In this document: one piece after another, positions 36,301 through 44,565 of the stretch | How positions within the stretch are numbered: the stretch's first letter is position 1 | Layout of the letters: every line of letters begins with the position of its first letter | NCBI GenBank assembly: GCA_951812535.1 | Contig: CATOSK010000001.1 | Span: 265,365 to 329,364, forward strand | DNA from: an uncultured Dehalococcoidia bacterium | GTDB taxonomy: Bacteria > Chloroflexota > Dehalococcoidia > Lucifugimonadales > UBA3495 | Length of the DNA stretch: 64,000 nt | Reading direction: 5' to 3' | Made by a program: the position numbers and the translations under genes | Notes under the pieces: model-generated | Told to the model about the DNA's origin: nothing | The model's database searches: none | The model's input: only the letters and a program-made list of their open reading frames with translations

Positions 36301-36618
36301 TCGGCGATACGTCACGCCATCACCAAGCTGGAAAGCCAGGATGCGACCACCAAGATAATGTTCCTGATCAGCGACGGGCGGCCCCAGGACCGGGGATACA
36401 GCCGGGAAGGCGTGGAGAAGGAGTACGCCGTCCACGACACCCACATGGCCCTCCTGGAAGCCAAGCGGAAGGACATCACGCCCTTCTGCCTGACCGTGGA
36501 CAAAGCCGGCCACGATTACCTCAAGCAGATGTGTGGCGATATGGGCTATGAGGTCTTGGGCGATATATGGGCCCTGCCCGAGCGTCTCCCCATGCTATAC
36601 CGGAAGCTCACTTTGTAA
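33352..36618 (+). CDS. Large VWA-domain protein, CbbO/NorD-like partner of the MoxR ATPase
   Basis: 1088 residues. TTG start with AAGGAGG nine bases upstream. The first ~400 residues are helical with repeated aromatic/Ser motifs, e.g. ...FFRASPS..., ...FFEVSPD..., SFFRASPSIVG, suggesting ~30-residue repeats. A middle region (about 600-790) is Glu/Gln-rich. The C-terminal VWA domain has the MIDAS sequence LLDMSAS (D869, S871, S873), later YGFSGYGRE and ISDGRPQDRGY. CbbO/NorD proteins carry this VWA and act with CbbQ/NorQ. The length far exceeds usual NorD (~640), because of the N-terminal repeat region. A bidirectional terminator follows. Confidence 0.9.
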   Translation: MSNDPLFEIESELGKLPPAVTEAYREVSPDMGESFNDEELTLWAREGSTIGAHTVRSWESAVEYYRVSPSVARALAFPSFMQWARCGTYLAQDSPSLAVSFFRASPSIVGNLRPQYIPRWAGLGRSLYKGTWKSSTLASKFFEVSPDLIRSLPFWDVEVFASLIEALSYKSYDVAMECLSLGRDVLPGMGREREAFLSMCRALSEGSWREVKSCLEVVPRALQQVDDGQTGRFLKLGERMAKVGLRETSRFLADGTQALASVPQGSQAHILDLSEGLLAISPDAVPPFLRSLNGVLNRITMNQLDVWFQQGVDLVKENPESGIAFFKVESNTSEGLLETLSSSLELDRVKGVVKLYCSALAGSTMEVMNTQELVNKNIGWVDEDTASTDGTKVFLPPVVDHYPNKDENFSWFKVVATHQVGHLEFGSFQFEFNKPASQFEEQRRPELERRRAEQMAALMQELADSPELDNSTHAYTDIGRFLNLFDDRKLAFDLFTVLEDCRLDFRIKVEYPGIRRASERVQIEARSGRPDIRELPMQEAMVELLIHMSLEQFTDLPVPVQLQEEAEMLARILHTLRVAEASVEDTTEATLRAYEIISKLANQQEPEDQFEPQDLDDPGEFSEEEYESLLDKLRSGQQESEGDSGEGDPYQSPEPVDYRGDFKPEMVQLLTKLQSEQGQNAEGEPLSQEELEQLLQDSAELELDAEQGDTNNSTTTFAQNIMKEAGMPPPDSNPGEGYGPLLNDGEQGGELEAREPKTYVYDEWDFRAGDYKPRWCIVKEKTLDEGDTTFYNDSLRSYNSLLNHVKRQFELIMPETFRKTYRLIDGEDIDLNAALEAWCDLRMNVPPDEKIYWRRNKILRDVAVVFLLDMSASTAEAIDEGRHTVDDRDAPDDPVEYMVWLRRRREGLVRRHYKRIIDLEKESTALLIQALESIGDTYGIYGFSGYGRENVEFYVIKDINEQFNEKIKRRIDKITPLHATRMGSAIRHAITKLESQDATTKIMFLISDGRPQDRGYSREGVEKEYAVHDTHMALLEAKRKDITPFCLTVDKAGHDYLKQMCGDMGYEVLGDIWALPERLPMLYRKLTL

Positions 36619-36638
36619 GGTCCCGTCAAACTCCGGGA

Positions 36639-36677
36639 AAAAGGAAAGGCGGACGCTGTGTGTCCGCCTTTCCTTTT
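36639..36677. terminator. Strong bidirectional terminator
   Basis: 16-bp perfect stem (AAAAGGAAAGGCGGAC, loop GCTGTGT, complement ending CCTTTT), A-rich on one side and T-rich on the other, between the convergent VWA and cinA genes. Confidence 0.9.
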
Positions 36678-36708
36678 GGGAGCCCTGCGAATACGATGAG
36701 GATCGACG

Positions 36709-37956
36709 TCAGGCGCTTGAGGATTCCTCCCGGCTCGCGATCAGCTTGCGGAGTTCCGTTAGGGCGGTGTTGGAGCCACGTCGCTTGATAGTGATGCGTC
36801 GCGGAGGTACCCGCATCGCCAGTTCCTTGACGCCGTCGGGACCCGCGATCGCAATGAATATCTGTCCTGCCGGGTGTCCGTTTTCGCCGTCGGGGCTGGA
36901 TACGCCGGCGATGCCGATGCCGTAATCGGCGTCCAACCTTTCCCGGGCAGCGGACGCCATCGCCGCCGCTGCTTTCTCACTTGCCAATCCGTGTTGCTCC
37001 ACAACCCCGGCTGGCACTCCGTTTTCCATTGCTTGCTGGGGGCTGAAAGCCACCACGCCCCCGCGAAAGTACCGGAAAGCCTGGGGCGACTCGGTGATGC
37101 TGTTGGCTAGGAATCCGCCGGTGCAGGTTTCCATGGTGGCCATGGTCAACCCCTTCCCCAAAAGCGCCTGTCCTACCGACTGCTCCGGCGTTTCGTCGTC
37201 ATAGCCCCAGATGTATTCCCCCAGCCGCTCCTCGATGGCGGCCTCCACTGGTTGGATCATTGATCTGGCTTCCCCTTCGCTGGCAGCCCGGGCAATGATC
37301 CTCAGGTGAATTCCATCCGCCTTGGAGTAGATTCCCAGGTAGGGATTTTCCTGCCCAAAGTATTCGTCCATTACCTCGTCAATGGCGGCTTCCGACATCC
37401 CCAATGTCTTCACGTTGCGGGTGACGGTTACCTCGTCATCGACTATTTCTCGCAGCCGGGGCGCGACCTGGTTTTCCCACATGGGGTGCATTTCCCCCGG
37501 AGGTCCCGGCATGGACACGATGATCTTCCCATCCCTTTCCGTCCACCATCCGGGGGCTGTTCCATTGGGATTGGGGATGAACTCGGCCGATGGGATGAGA
37601 TGGGCTTGCTTGATGTTGTGGGCGGGCATGGCCATGCCCCGTCCCTCGAAATAGCGTTCCAGCCGCTCCACAACCTCTGGTTGGACCACCGGAGTCTCCC
37701 CGAAGGCTTTGGCTACCGCTTCCCGTGTCAGGTCGTCCTGGGTCGGACCGAGTCCTCCCGTGGTGAACATAAGATCCGACCGAGCCATCCCACGGGTGAA
37801 AGCTTCGGAGATCATATCTAGGTTGTCCCCCACAATCGTAACCCACTGCAGTTGTATGCCAAGGGCAGGCAGTTGAGCCGCAATCCAGGAGCCATTCGTA
37901 TCGGTCAACTCGCCCATCAGCAACTCTGTGCCGATGGAGAAAATCTCTGCCTTCAA
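36709..37956 (-). CDS. CinA-like protein with a degenerate PncC domain
   Basis: 415 residues, normal for CinA. The N-terminal COG1058/molybdopterin-binding domain (1-165) is intact (FSIGTELLMGELTDTN, FTTGGLGPTQDDLTREA, MPGPPGEM). CinA's C-terminal domain is the NMN deamidase PncC. There the catalytic Ser in AESCTGG is Thr (METCTGG, T277), the Tyr is Phe (F304) and the Lys is Ala (A309), so all three catalytic residues are replaced and deamidation is unlikely. GIAGPDG also reads GVSSPDGE. It may retain only the ADP-ribose pyrophosphatase-type role of the N-terminal domain. Confidence 0.87.
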   Translation of the reverse strand: MKAEIFSIGTELLMGELTDTNGSWIAAQLPALGIQLQWVTIVGDNLDMISEAFTRGMARSDLMFTTGGLGPTQDDLTREAVAKAFGETPVVQPEVVERLERYFEGRGMAMPAHNIKQAHLIPSAEFIPNPNGTAPGWWTERDGKIIVSMPGPPGEMHPMWENQVAPRLREIVDDEVTVTRNVKTLGMSEAAIDEVMDEYFGQENPYLGIYSKADGIHLRIIARAASEGEARSMIQPVEAAIEERLGEYIWGYDDETPEQSVGQALLGKGLTMATMETCTGGFLANSITESPQAFRYFRGGVVAFSPQQAMENGVPAGVVEQHGLASEKAAAAMASAARERLDADYGIGIAGVSSPDGENGHPAGQIFIAIAGPDGVKELAMRVPPRRITIKRRGSNTALTELRKLIASREESSSA

Positions 37957-38065
37957 AATGGCCTCCTGTTAGAGTGAGATGACTTTCTGACAACTGGCCA
38001 CACGGCGTTCCGATTCTTGCAGAAAAGCGTGCTATGGCCCGGCTCGGGCAATCTGGGGGAGCGGT

Positions 38066-38626
38066 CTATCCCGCGTCCGCCTCCTCATCTCCTTCTTCAG
38101 GAGGATAGGGTGGTTCAAGGGCAAGCCGGTTGATTACCTCGGCCCAGATCTGGGGAACGGTGAACAGCTTGGGGTTCCCCACCAATCGCGTGTATTGGTT
38201 CTCACCATCAGGTGTCCTGCCCCCCATGTGGAACTCGTAGACCAACCCGCTCCGTTCGGTAACTTTGATCGCACTCAATGGCGGGTCCAGGCCGTACTTG
38301 GCCGGATCGTCAATGGTGTCCCGGAGCAGCCGGTTTACCCGGGGTCCGCTCAAAAGCAACGGGGTGCCGCTCCATTTCTCTAGGAAGACCGCCGTTTCGC
38401 CGTCAGGGTCCTGGATGTACCAGGTTGTGCCGCCCGGCTTCTTGTCATAGTTGACCGTCTTCCCAGCGTGGGAAACCTCGATGTGAACGATTGACCCGTC
38501 GTCCAGGCGGTAAAGCCAGGGTTGATTGGGCACTCTCTCCTTCTCGGCATTGAACTGGAACCAGAGAAAAGCCCCACCGAACAGGATCAGCACGAACACC
38601 AGCAGGATGGTCAGGCGGATGTTCAT
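38066..38626 (-). CDS. DUF4340-domain protein, last gene of the Gld-type ABC operon
   Basis: 186 residues: one N-terminal transmembrane helix (about 5-25), then an extracytoplasmic domain with VNYDKKPGGTTWYIQDPDG, the DUF4340 core (beta-rich repeat units; normally found next to GldG-like proteins), ending in an acidic tail EEGDEEADAG. Three bases after the GldG-like gene. Function unknown. Confidence 0.82.
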   Translation of the reverse strand: MNIRLTILLVFVLILFGGAFLWFQFNAEKERVPNQPWLYRLDDGSIVHIEVSHAGKTVNYDKKPGGTTWYIQDPDGETAVFLEKWSGTPLLLSGPRVNRLLRDTIDDPAKYGLDPPLSAIKVTERSGLVYEFHMGGRTPDGENQYTRLVGNPKLFTVPQIWAEVINRLALEPPYPPEEGDEEADAG

Positions 38627-38629
38627 GAT

Positions 38630-40447
38630 TTACCGGCGAAGCCACCACACCAGGGCCGCCAGCAAGCCCATCAGGCCGGGCAGGAAAAACCAGGAGGAAA
38701 AACGTACAAAGTTGAACTGGTTCTTGTCCAGGTTGAACTCCCGGAATATATACTGCCGGTCCCGGATGGAAACCAGGGAAAAATCCCCCATCAGGTAGTT
38801 TGCTGTGTTCAGGAAAAGCGCAGCGTTGCTCCCCCGTTCAACAAAGCTGTTGGTGATGAAGTCCGAGTCTCCGAACACAACCATTCCTGAGACCTCGTAA
38901 TCCGCCGGTTGAGAGGTAGGCGCCGGGCTGTTGATTGGCCCTACTCCTTGGACGTAAACGGCTGGGCTGAATACCCCGGTCGGGTCCGGCTCCTCCCCAC
39001 TGGTGACCGGTGCCGTTCTTTCGACGTCGTCTATCAGGAAGCTGTCAGCTGAGGTGATGGCCAGTGGGATGGGGATTCGCGCCCCGCTGCCGTCGTCAAT
39101 CGCCCGCACTGGGGTGGTTCCGGGCATGAAGGAAACGTTTAGGGAAGTGCCTCTGGGGAAAACTATCTCCGGGGGAGCTCCTGGATTGTAGGCTCCGACC
39201 CTGAGAGTCTGGGGGTTTCCGGGAACAGAACGTTCCCGGTCCAGGATATACCCCTCATCGACAACAACGCCCCACGCGAATAGGAAGGTCTTGAAGGACT
39301 CCGGAGTGTCAGGTTCGGCCAGGAAGACTATCCGGCCCCCTTCGCGCCTGTTTGTGCCATCGGCGTTGCGGCCCAGCAGGTAATTGTCCAGTGCCTTTAC
39401 GTGGGCTTCAGGCAACTCTCCGCTGGGACCTGCAATAACCAGGAGGGCAGCGTCGTCCGGTACGGATATCTCTTCGTCGGCCGCATTCCAGCGTAGGGTC
39501 TCTGGCCGGTAGTTGTCCCTTTGCAGGCCGCGCTTTATGGACGCGTATCCATCTCCTCCGCTCCCGTTCAGGCTCTTCTCCCCGTGCCCGGACAGGAAGT
39601 AGACCTTCCGTTGTTCCTGGCCCGTGGCCACAAGAATGCTGGTGTAAAGGTCCTGCTCCAGCTCGGTGTAGAACTGGTCCGTCGGGTGGACTATGTCGAC
39701 AACCTTGGACTCCTGCCCTTGGATGGCAATGGACTCTAGGACTGTGACTCCCAGGTTGCGCGCCGTTTCCGGCGAAATGTCCGGGTCAACCAGTTCGTAG
39801 CTGAACATGGACGACCGGTTCGAGAATTCCGAAAGAGTGTCTTCTACCTTGACCCGCCGGATCAGCTGCTCCTCGTTTAGGTAGGGGATATCCTCCCGGA
39901 AGAAGGCTACTGCCCTGACCGGCTCTTCGAGATCCCGGAGCAGGTTCCTGGTGCTGTTGGCCAGGCTGAACTGCTGGTTCGCTGTTGTGTCTATGCGGGC
40001 GTTGTTGCTGAACGTGATGAAGTTCAATACTACGACGATTCCCAGGAAAGCGGCCAGCATGATCAGCGAGTTGACCCCATACCGGCCGGTGCGGCTTATG
40101 AAGGCAGACAGCACCGAACTCAGGTATATCAGCGCCATGACGGCGAGAAGCACGACGCCAACCCCCGTAACGATGAACCCGTACAGCCGCAGCGCGGGAA
40201 CGAAGGCCGCCAGGACAATGCCTACGATGAGAGCGAAAATACCGGCTATGACGATGGGTGCGCCGAATGAACCGATTAAATCGAGCCCGGGTTCCAGGAA
40301 ACTGAATAGTGTTCGGGAACCTTCGGGTTCTCCGTCGGCCTCCACTTCCTGGGAGTCCGCCTCGCCGGACGAAACTTCCCCCTGGGATCCCCGGCGTCTC
40401 CGTTGCCGGCGCCAGTCGGCGGAGGGGTCGGCGGGTCGTTCGCTCAT
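38630..40447 (-). CDS. GldG-like auxiliary protein of an ABC-2 transporter
   Basis: 605 residues. A cytoplasmic Asp/Glu/Arg-rich N-terminus (about 1-55), three transmembrane helices (about 60-160), a large extracytoplasmic ABC_transp_aux (PF09822-type) domain with FSGHGEKSLNG and RRVKVEDTLSEFSNRS, and a final TM helix near the C-terminus followed by WLRR. Gliding-motility GldG belongs here but the same operon type is common in non-gliding bacteria. Forms a unit with the permease, the ATPase and DUF4340. Substrate unknown. Confidence 0.88.
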   Translation of the reverse strand: MSERPADPSADWRRQRRRRGSQGEVSSGEADSQEVEADGEPEGSRTLFSFLEPGLDLIGSFGAPIVIAGIFALIVGIVLAAFVPALRLYGFIVTGVGVVLLAVMALIYLSSVLSAFISRTGRYGVNSLIMLAAFLGIVVVLNFITFSNNARIDTTANQQFSLANSTRNLLRDLEEPVRAVAFFREDIPYLNEEQLIRRVKVEDTLSEFSNRSSMFSYELVDPDISPETARNLGVTVLESIAIQGQESKVVDIVHPTDQFYTELEQDLYTSILVATGQEQRKVYFLSGHGEKSLNGSGGDGYASIKRGLQRDNYRPETLRWNAADEEISVPDDAALLVIAGPSGELPEAHVKALDNYLLGRNADGTNRREGGRIVFLAEPDTPESFKTFLFAWGVVVDEGYILDRERSVPGNPQTLRVGAYNPGAPPEIVFPRGTSLNVSFMPGTTPVRAIDDGSGARIPIPLAITSADSFLIDDVERTAPVTSGEEPDPTGVFSPAVYVQGVGPINSPAPTSQPADYEVSGMVVFGDSDFITNSFVERGSNAALFLNTANYLMGDFSLVSIRDRQYIFREFNLDKNQFNFVRFSSWFFLPGLMGLLAALVWWLRR

Positions 40448-40448
40448 G

Positions 40449-41162
40449 TTACCTCCACCTTCGGGATTCTAGGGCACGGATCGACAGGAACAGGAAGAAG
40501 GCCGTCGCGCTCAGGAAATACACTATGTGCTTGGTGTCCACCACCCCGCGGTCGAAGTCGGCGAAGTGGCTGCTCATACTGATTTCTGTGATCAGCGTGG
40601 ACCAGATTCCTTCCACCACGTCGGCCCCATTGGCTCCGAAGAACAGCAGCAAAAGGATTCCGGCCGACACGATAAATGCAACGATCTGGTTGCTAGTCAG
40701 CGTGGACGTCAGGATGCCTATGGAAAGCGCCGCGGCTCCATACAGGATCAGCCCAAGGTAACCGGAATAGATCGGTCCCGGGTCGGGGTTGGCGAACAGA
40801 AACAGCAAGAGCGGGTAGTACAGGGTCATCGCTAGGAGCGAAATCAGAAAGACCAGGCTTGCGGCATACTTTCCGATGACCACTTCCCAGTCCTTCACCG
40901 GCGATGTCAGAAGAAGTTCAATGGTCCCCAGTTTCTGCTCTTCGGAAATCAGTCTCATGGTCAACGCAGGCGCCAACAATATCATCATGATGGTTGCGCC
41001 TTGGAAGAAGTCGGTGAGGGAAGCCTCTGGGAAGGGGTTTCCCAGGTCGAGGACGAAGAAGAACCCGGTAACCGCTAGGTAAATCAGGCCTACTATGTAC
41101 GCCATGGGATTGCTGAAGTAGACCTGAATCTCCTTCCAGGCTATTGCCTGGACAGTTCGCAT
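40449..41162 (-). CDS. ABC-2 type permease (GldF/NosY-like)
   Basis: 237 residues from ATG 41162, which sits 2 bases after the ATPase stop; upstream in-frame starts would overlap that gene. About six membrane helices. Typical GldF start MRTVQAIAWKEIQVYFSNPMAY, then FQGATIMMILLAPALTMRLISEE (the ABC-2 signature segment EEQKLGTIELLLTSPV). Works with the ATPase to move an unknown substrate. Confidence 0.9.
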   Translation of the reverse strand: MRTVQAIAWKEIQVYFSNPMAYIVGLIYLAVTGFFFVLDLGNPFPEASLTDFFQGATIMMILLAPALTMRLISEEQKLGTIELLLTSPVKDWEVVIGKYAASLVFLISLLAMTLYYPLLLFLFANPDPGPIYSGYLGLILYGAAALSIGILTSTLTSNQIVAFIVSAGILLLLFFGANGADVVEGIWSTLITEISMSSHFADFDRGVVDTKHIVYFLSATAFFLFLSIRALESRRWR

Positions 41163-41164
41163 GG

Positions 41165-42136
41165 CTACGTCTCCTCTTCGGTGGTGAGTCTCAGGAAGAT
41201 GTCCTCTAGACTCATTCCCATCATCTGCATGCTGAGGAGGCTCCAACCATTGCTTACCACTACCCGGGAAATTTCCTCCCTCAGATCGGTGCCTTCTTGG
41301 GCACGCACCTGGTAGATCTCTCGGTCTTGCTGGTGCCGGTGCGTGACCTGTGATACCCCCGGGACCGAGCGCAGGATAGGGAGCACCTCTTCAGGAGGGC
41401 CACCAATTTCCACTTGAAGTTGTTCGACTCCCTGTAGTCGCTGGGCCAGATTATCAGGGGTGTCCTCCGCAACGATGTGCCCATGGTGAATTATCAGCAC
41501 CCGTTCGCAGATCATGCTGACTTCGGGGAGGATGTGACTGCTTAATACCACTGTTTGTTGTTTTCCCAGGTCTTGGATCAACCGCCGCGTTTCCACTACC
41601 TGGATTGGATCAATGCCTATGGTAGGTTCGTCCATCACCAGAACGTCGGGCTCATGGAGGATCGCTTGCGCAATTCCCACCCGTTGCCGGTAACCCTTGG
41701 ACAGCTTCCCGATGGAGGTCTTGAAGTAGTCCTCCAGGCGGCACAGCTCGATAACTTCAGGCACCCGTTGTTTGATGCGGCGGGCTGGCATTCCTCGAAG
41801 GGTGCCCATGTACTTGAGATAACCGGTCACGGGCATCTCCGTATACAGCGGAACGGTCTCGGGGAGATAACCGATTCGGCGGCGAACCTCCAGGGATTGC
41901 TCTACCACGTCGAACCCCCCCAGCGTCACCTGTCCCTGGGTGGGAGGCATATAACCGGTAAGGATACGCATGGTGGTCGTTTTGCCCGCGCCGTTGGGTC
42001 CCAGAAACCCGAGAATCTCACCCCTGCGGACGCCGAAATTCACATCTTCAATAGCGGGGTAAGGCCCGTAGTAGTGAGTCAGGCCGGAAGCCTGAATCAT
42101 CAGGTCCTGCTCGGGATGGGTTGCAGTCTCTGCCAT
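41165..42136 (-). CDS. ABC transporter ATP-binding protein (GldA-like)
   Basis: 323 residues. Walker A GPNGAGKTT (about 48-56), signature LSKGYRQRV (about 150), Walker B VLVMDEPTIGID (about 170), H-loop SSHILPEV. The final ~75 residues form a short C-terminal domain seen in GldA/CcmA-type proteins. First gene of the operon ATPase-permease-GldG-DUF4340. Confidence 0.94.
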   Translation of the reverse strand: MAETATHPEQDLMIQASGLTHYYGPYPAIEDVNFGVRRGEILGFLGPNGAGKTTTMRILTGYMPPTQGQVTLGGFDVVEQSLEVRRRIGYLPETVPLYTEMPVTGYLKYMGTLRGMPARRIKQRVPEVIELCRLEDYFKTSIGKLSKGYRQRVGIAQAILHEPDVLVMDEPTIGIDPIQVVETRRLIQDLGKQQTVVLSSHILPEVSMICERVLIIHHGHIVAEDTPDNLAQRLQGVEQLQVEIGGPPEEVLPILRSVPGVSQVTHRHQQDREIYQVRAQEGTDLREEISRVVVSNGWSLLSMQMMGMSLEDIFLRLTTEEET

Positions 42137-42297
42137 TTAGCACCTTGCCGGACGGATCAGTGCGAAAGTTCGAGCTAGGGTACCCCATGTCCCGTTGTTC
42201 CTTCCAAGAGGACTTGTTACGGGAAACCCCCACTTGTCTTCCGTCATTCCAGACACCCGCCCCGGAACTGAGTCATCGCTCTCAAAGCACGTTTGTT

Positions 42298-42326
42298 TTG
42301 AGCCGACAGTGATGATATTCTATACG
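42298..42326 (+). promoter_or_regulatory. Candidate promoter TTGAGC-N17-TATACG and long leader of speD
   Basis: Two-box promoter with 17-base spacing. Transcription near 42333 gives a leader of about 130 bases before speD; it contains CCAACCTCTCAGGTTGG, a 7-bp hairpin, and ends with CAGGAGG. The 42137-42297 stretch holds only the divergent promoter region of the ABC operon. Confidence 0.5.
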
Positions 42327-42461
42327 TCTGATTTTGCCAAGTTGGTTCCCGGCTCAAGACCAACCTCTCAGGTTGGCGGGGATCGCTTGATTCACCTCGA
42401 ATCCGACTCGCTAAGGACAACCTGCGGAACGCGTCTCCCGGATTTTATTGCAGGAGGTAGA

Positions 42462-42893
42462 ATGCACCTGATCATCGACGGATTTGGCGGTAGCGTGGAA
42501 AAAATGTGGGACCGGGAAATCGTCAGAGATTTCCTCTTCGAATACCCCAATTCTCTTGGGATGACCCGCATAACCGAACCAAACGTGCTGGAGTACAATG
42601 GCCCCCATGAAGAGGACGCCGGAGTTTCCGGTTTCGTGATAATTGCCGAAAGCCACATTAGCATCCATACGTTCCCTGGGCGCCAATACGTCAATATCGA
42701 CATATTCTCTTGCAAATCCTTCGATGACCAGGCGGCATTGGAAGACGCCAGGCGTTTGTTTGATTTAACCGAAGTCAAAACGTGGGTCCTGGATCGCGGC
42801 CTTGAGTGGCTTGACTCCCGGCAGGGATTGATGGAAACCCAGAATCAGAGATCTCTCCTCGAAGCTGGCCATTCCGCGTCGCGGGGTGGCTGA
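42462..42893 (+). CDS. speD: S-adenosylmethionine decarboxylase proenzyme, prokaryotic class
   Basis: 143 residues, normal for the short bacterial SpeH/SpeD type. Autocleaves at E63/S64 in ESHISIHTFP to form the pyruvoyl group; H69 and C84 are the other processing residues. Makes decarboxylated SAM for spermidine. ATG chosen for the AGGAGG 4-5 bases upstream. The stop overlaps the agmatinase start by 8 bases. A C-terminal ~25-residue extension is Gln/Ser-rich. speE and arginine decarboxylase are not in the window. Confidence 0.93.
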   Translation: MHLIIDGFGGSVEKMWDREIVRDFLFEYPNSLGMTRITEPNVLEYNGPHEEDAGVSGFVIIAESHISIHTFPGRQYVNIDIFSCKSFDDQAALEDARRLFDLTEVKTWVLDRGLEWLDSRQGLMETQNQRSLLEAGHSASRGG

Positions 42894-43797
42894 TACTCCG
42901 GCTGCCGGCTCGGGGAACCCGCCGATATGGGTACCCTGCAACTTTCTGGCTTTGCCAGAGGAACAAAGTCGGCTGGACACGGCGCGGGCCGTCCTTGTTC
43001 CCGTTCCCATTGACAGCACCACTTCCTTCCGCCCCGGGGCGCGTTACGGTCCGCAGGCTATCATCCAGGCCTCGGCGGCCCTGGAGGATTACGATTGGGA
43101 GTTGGATTTGGATGTGGCTGAGTTGGGTATCCACACCACTCCCCTTCTCGAGCCCCACGTCGGTGACCCCGCCGCCATGGCGCAGCGGGTTAGACAAGCA
43201 GTAAGTGAATTTGCCGCTGCCGGAAAGGTAACCGGAGTCCTCGGCGGGGACCACTCCGTGGCCATTGGTTCCGCTCAGGCCCATGCCGAGTCCATCCCCG
43301 GGTTGTCTGTGCTGTACCTGGATGCCCACCCCGACCTTCGGGACGAATACCAGGGCACCCAATGGGGCCATGCTTCCTCCGCCCGCCGTCTCCAGGATTC
43401 ATGCTCCTTGGTGATGGTGGGGCTGAGAAGCATGTGCTTCGAAGAACGGGAGTACCTTCGGGAACATTCCATCCCGTTTTTTCCGTGGCCGCAGCACGAC
43501 GGTGCGTACATTCGGGAGGTGATCAACCGGCTGGGCCCCGATGTCTATATCAGTGTGGACCTCGACGTCTTCGACCCGTCTTTCATGCCCGCCGTTGGAA
43601 CCCCCGAGCCGGGCGGCATGGCATGGTACGAGGTGCTTTCCCTCTTGCAAGCTGTTGCCGAAGCCCGTAGGATCGTCGGCTTTGATATCAGCGAATTGGC
43701 GCCCAACGATGGTCCGGCTTCCTGCGCGTACACAGCTGCCAAGCTGGCGTACAAATTGATCGCCCTGAGTTGTCGGGAACGGGTGTCGCCCCGCTAG
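42886..43797 (+). CDS. speB: Agmatinase-family ureohydrolase
   Basis: 303 residues. Binuclear manganese hydrolase that converts agmatine to putrescine and urea. Metal motifs GGDHS (about 124-128), DAHPDLRD (about 146-153) and SVDLDVFDPSFMPAVGTPEPGG (about 223-244) are intact. GTG start. Overlaps speD by 8 bases and so forms a polyamine operon: SpeB makes putrescine, SpeD the aminopropyl donor. Guanidinobutyrase or another ureohydrolase specificity cannot be excluded from sequence alone. Confidence 0.92.
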   Translation: MADTPAAGSGNPPIWVPCNFLALPEEQSRLDTARAVLVPVPIDSTTSFRPGARYGPQAIIQASAALEDYDWELDLDVAELGIHTTPLLEPHVGDPAAMAQRVRQAVSEFAAAGKVTGVLGGDHSVAIGSAQAHAESIPGLSVLYLDAHPDLRDEYQGTQWGHASSARRLQDSCSLVMVGLRSMCFEEREYLREHSIPFFPWPQHDGAYIREVINRLGPDVYISVDLDVFDPSFMPAVGTPEPGGMAWYEVLSLLQAVAEARRIVGFDISELAPNDGPASCAYTAAKLAYKLIALSCRERVSPR

Positions 43798-43907
43798 TTA
43801 GCGTCGCCTGGACCTGCCGGCAGGGTAATGACATGAAGTGCGACTCGGTCCTTTTACTTCTCCCTCCCGGCATCCCCATGAAAATAGCCGATGCCCCATT
43901 CAGGGGG

Positions 43908-43929
43908 GCTGGGGGATGCATCCCCCAGC
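43908..43929. repeat. ATGCAT-centred palindrome, family C
   Basis: Perfect 22-bp palindrome GCTGGGGGATGCATCCCCCA plus GC. A 34-bp palindrome with the same centre is at 56595-56628. Confidence 0.8.
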
Positions 43930-44113
43930 GTATCCCATCATCTCCCCCTAAAGGACTCTACCCTGCGTATGGCAGAGCACCATGATGCAGGTTAAAACAC
44001 CACCATGCATGTCCCAAAGACCTGGCCGTTTCCCCCCGTTCCCTGGTGCCGCCCGGCCTGCTGACACTTCCCCCTTGCCAACCCCGCAGCCGCCTATCTA
44101 CTATGGATACATG

Positions 44114-44237
44114 GAGCGGCCCAGGGGCCTTAGACAAGTTTCCTCGATTGGCCCCGAAAGCCGCGACTATCAATCGAGCGGCCCAGGGGTCTTAGACAAG
44201 TTTCCTCGATTGGCCCCGAACGCCGCGGCAATCAATG
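44114..44237. repeat. Tandem direct repeat, 2 x 62 bp
   Basis: Unit 1 at 44114-44175, unit 2 at 44176-44237, beginning GAGCGGCCCAGGGG and containing TTAGACAAGTTTCCTCGATT; the copies differ at a few bases. Confidence 0.85.
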
Positions 44238-44504
44238 GACCCTGTTTGGACAACCTTCTCCCCTGGCGTTGCCCCGCCCGCTTCCGTGCCCATCCGGACT
44301 CCATGGCGCAAAATGGAAAAAATGAGCCCCAATGTTTGAGTCCCGGGGCACGCCCCGCCCCTCGTAAATGCATCAAAATGCATCAAAATGCGACAGATTT
44401 TCTCTCCCGCCCGGAGCGATTTAGCAGTGCAATCCCATAGGGTCTGGGTCGACCCTTTTACCCCACCTTCCGGCATGCCCGTACCCGACCCGGCGCGACG
44501 GGCG

Positions 44505-44565
44505 GCGGCGTTGAGACAAGTTGCCTTGCGCTGGCGGCGGAGTCGCAAAAAACAATCAAGACCCC
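44505..44565 (-). repeat. Family B palindrome
   Basis: On the minus strand reads TTTTTGCGACTCCGCCGCC, then GCGCAAGGCAACTTGTCTCA and ACGCCGCCGCC. Copies in plus orientation lie at 51569-51632 and 62908-62990. Confidence 0.75.
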
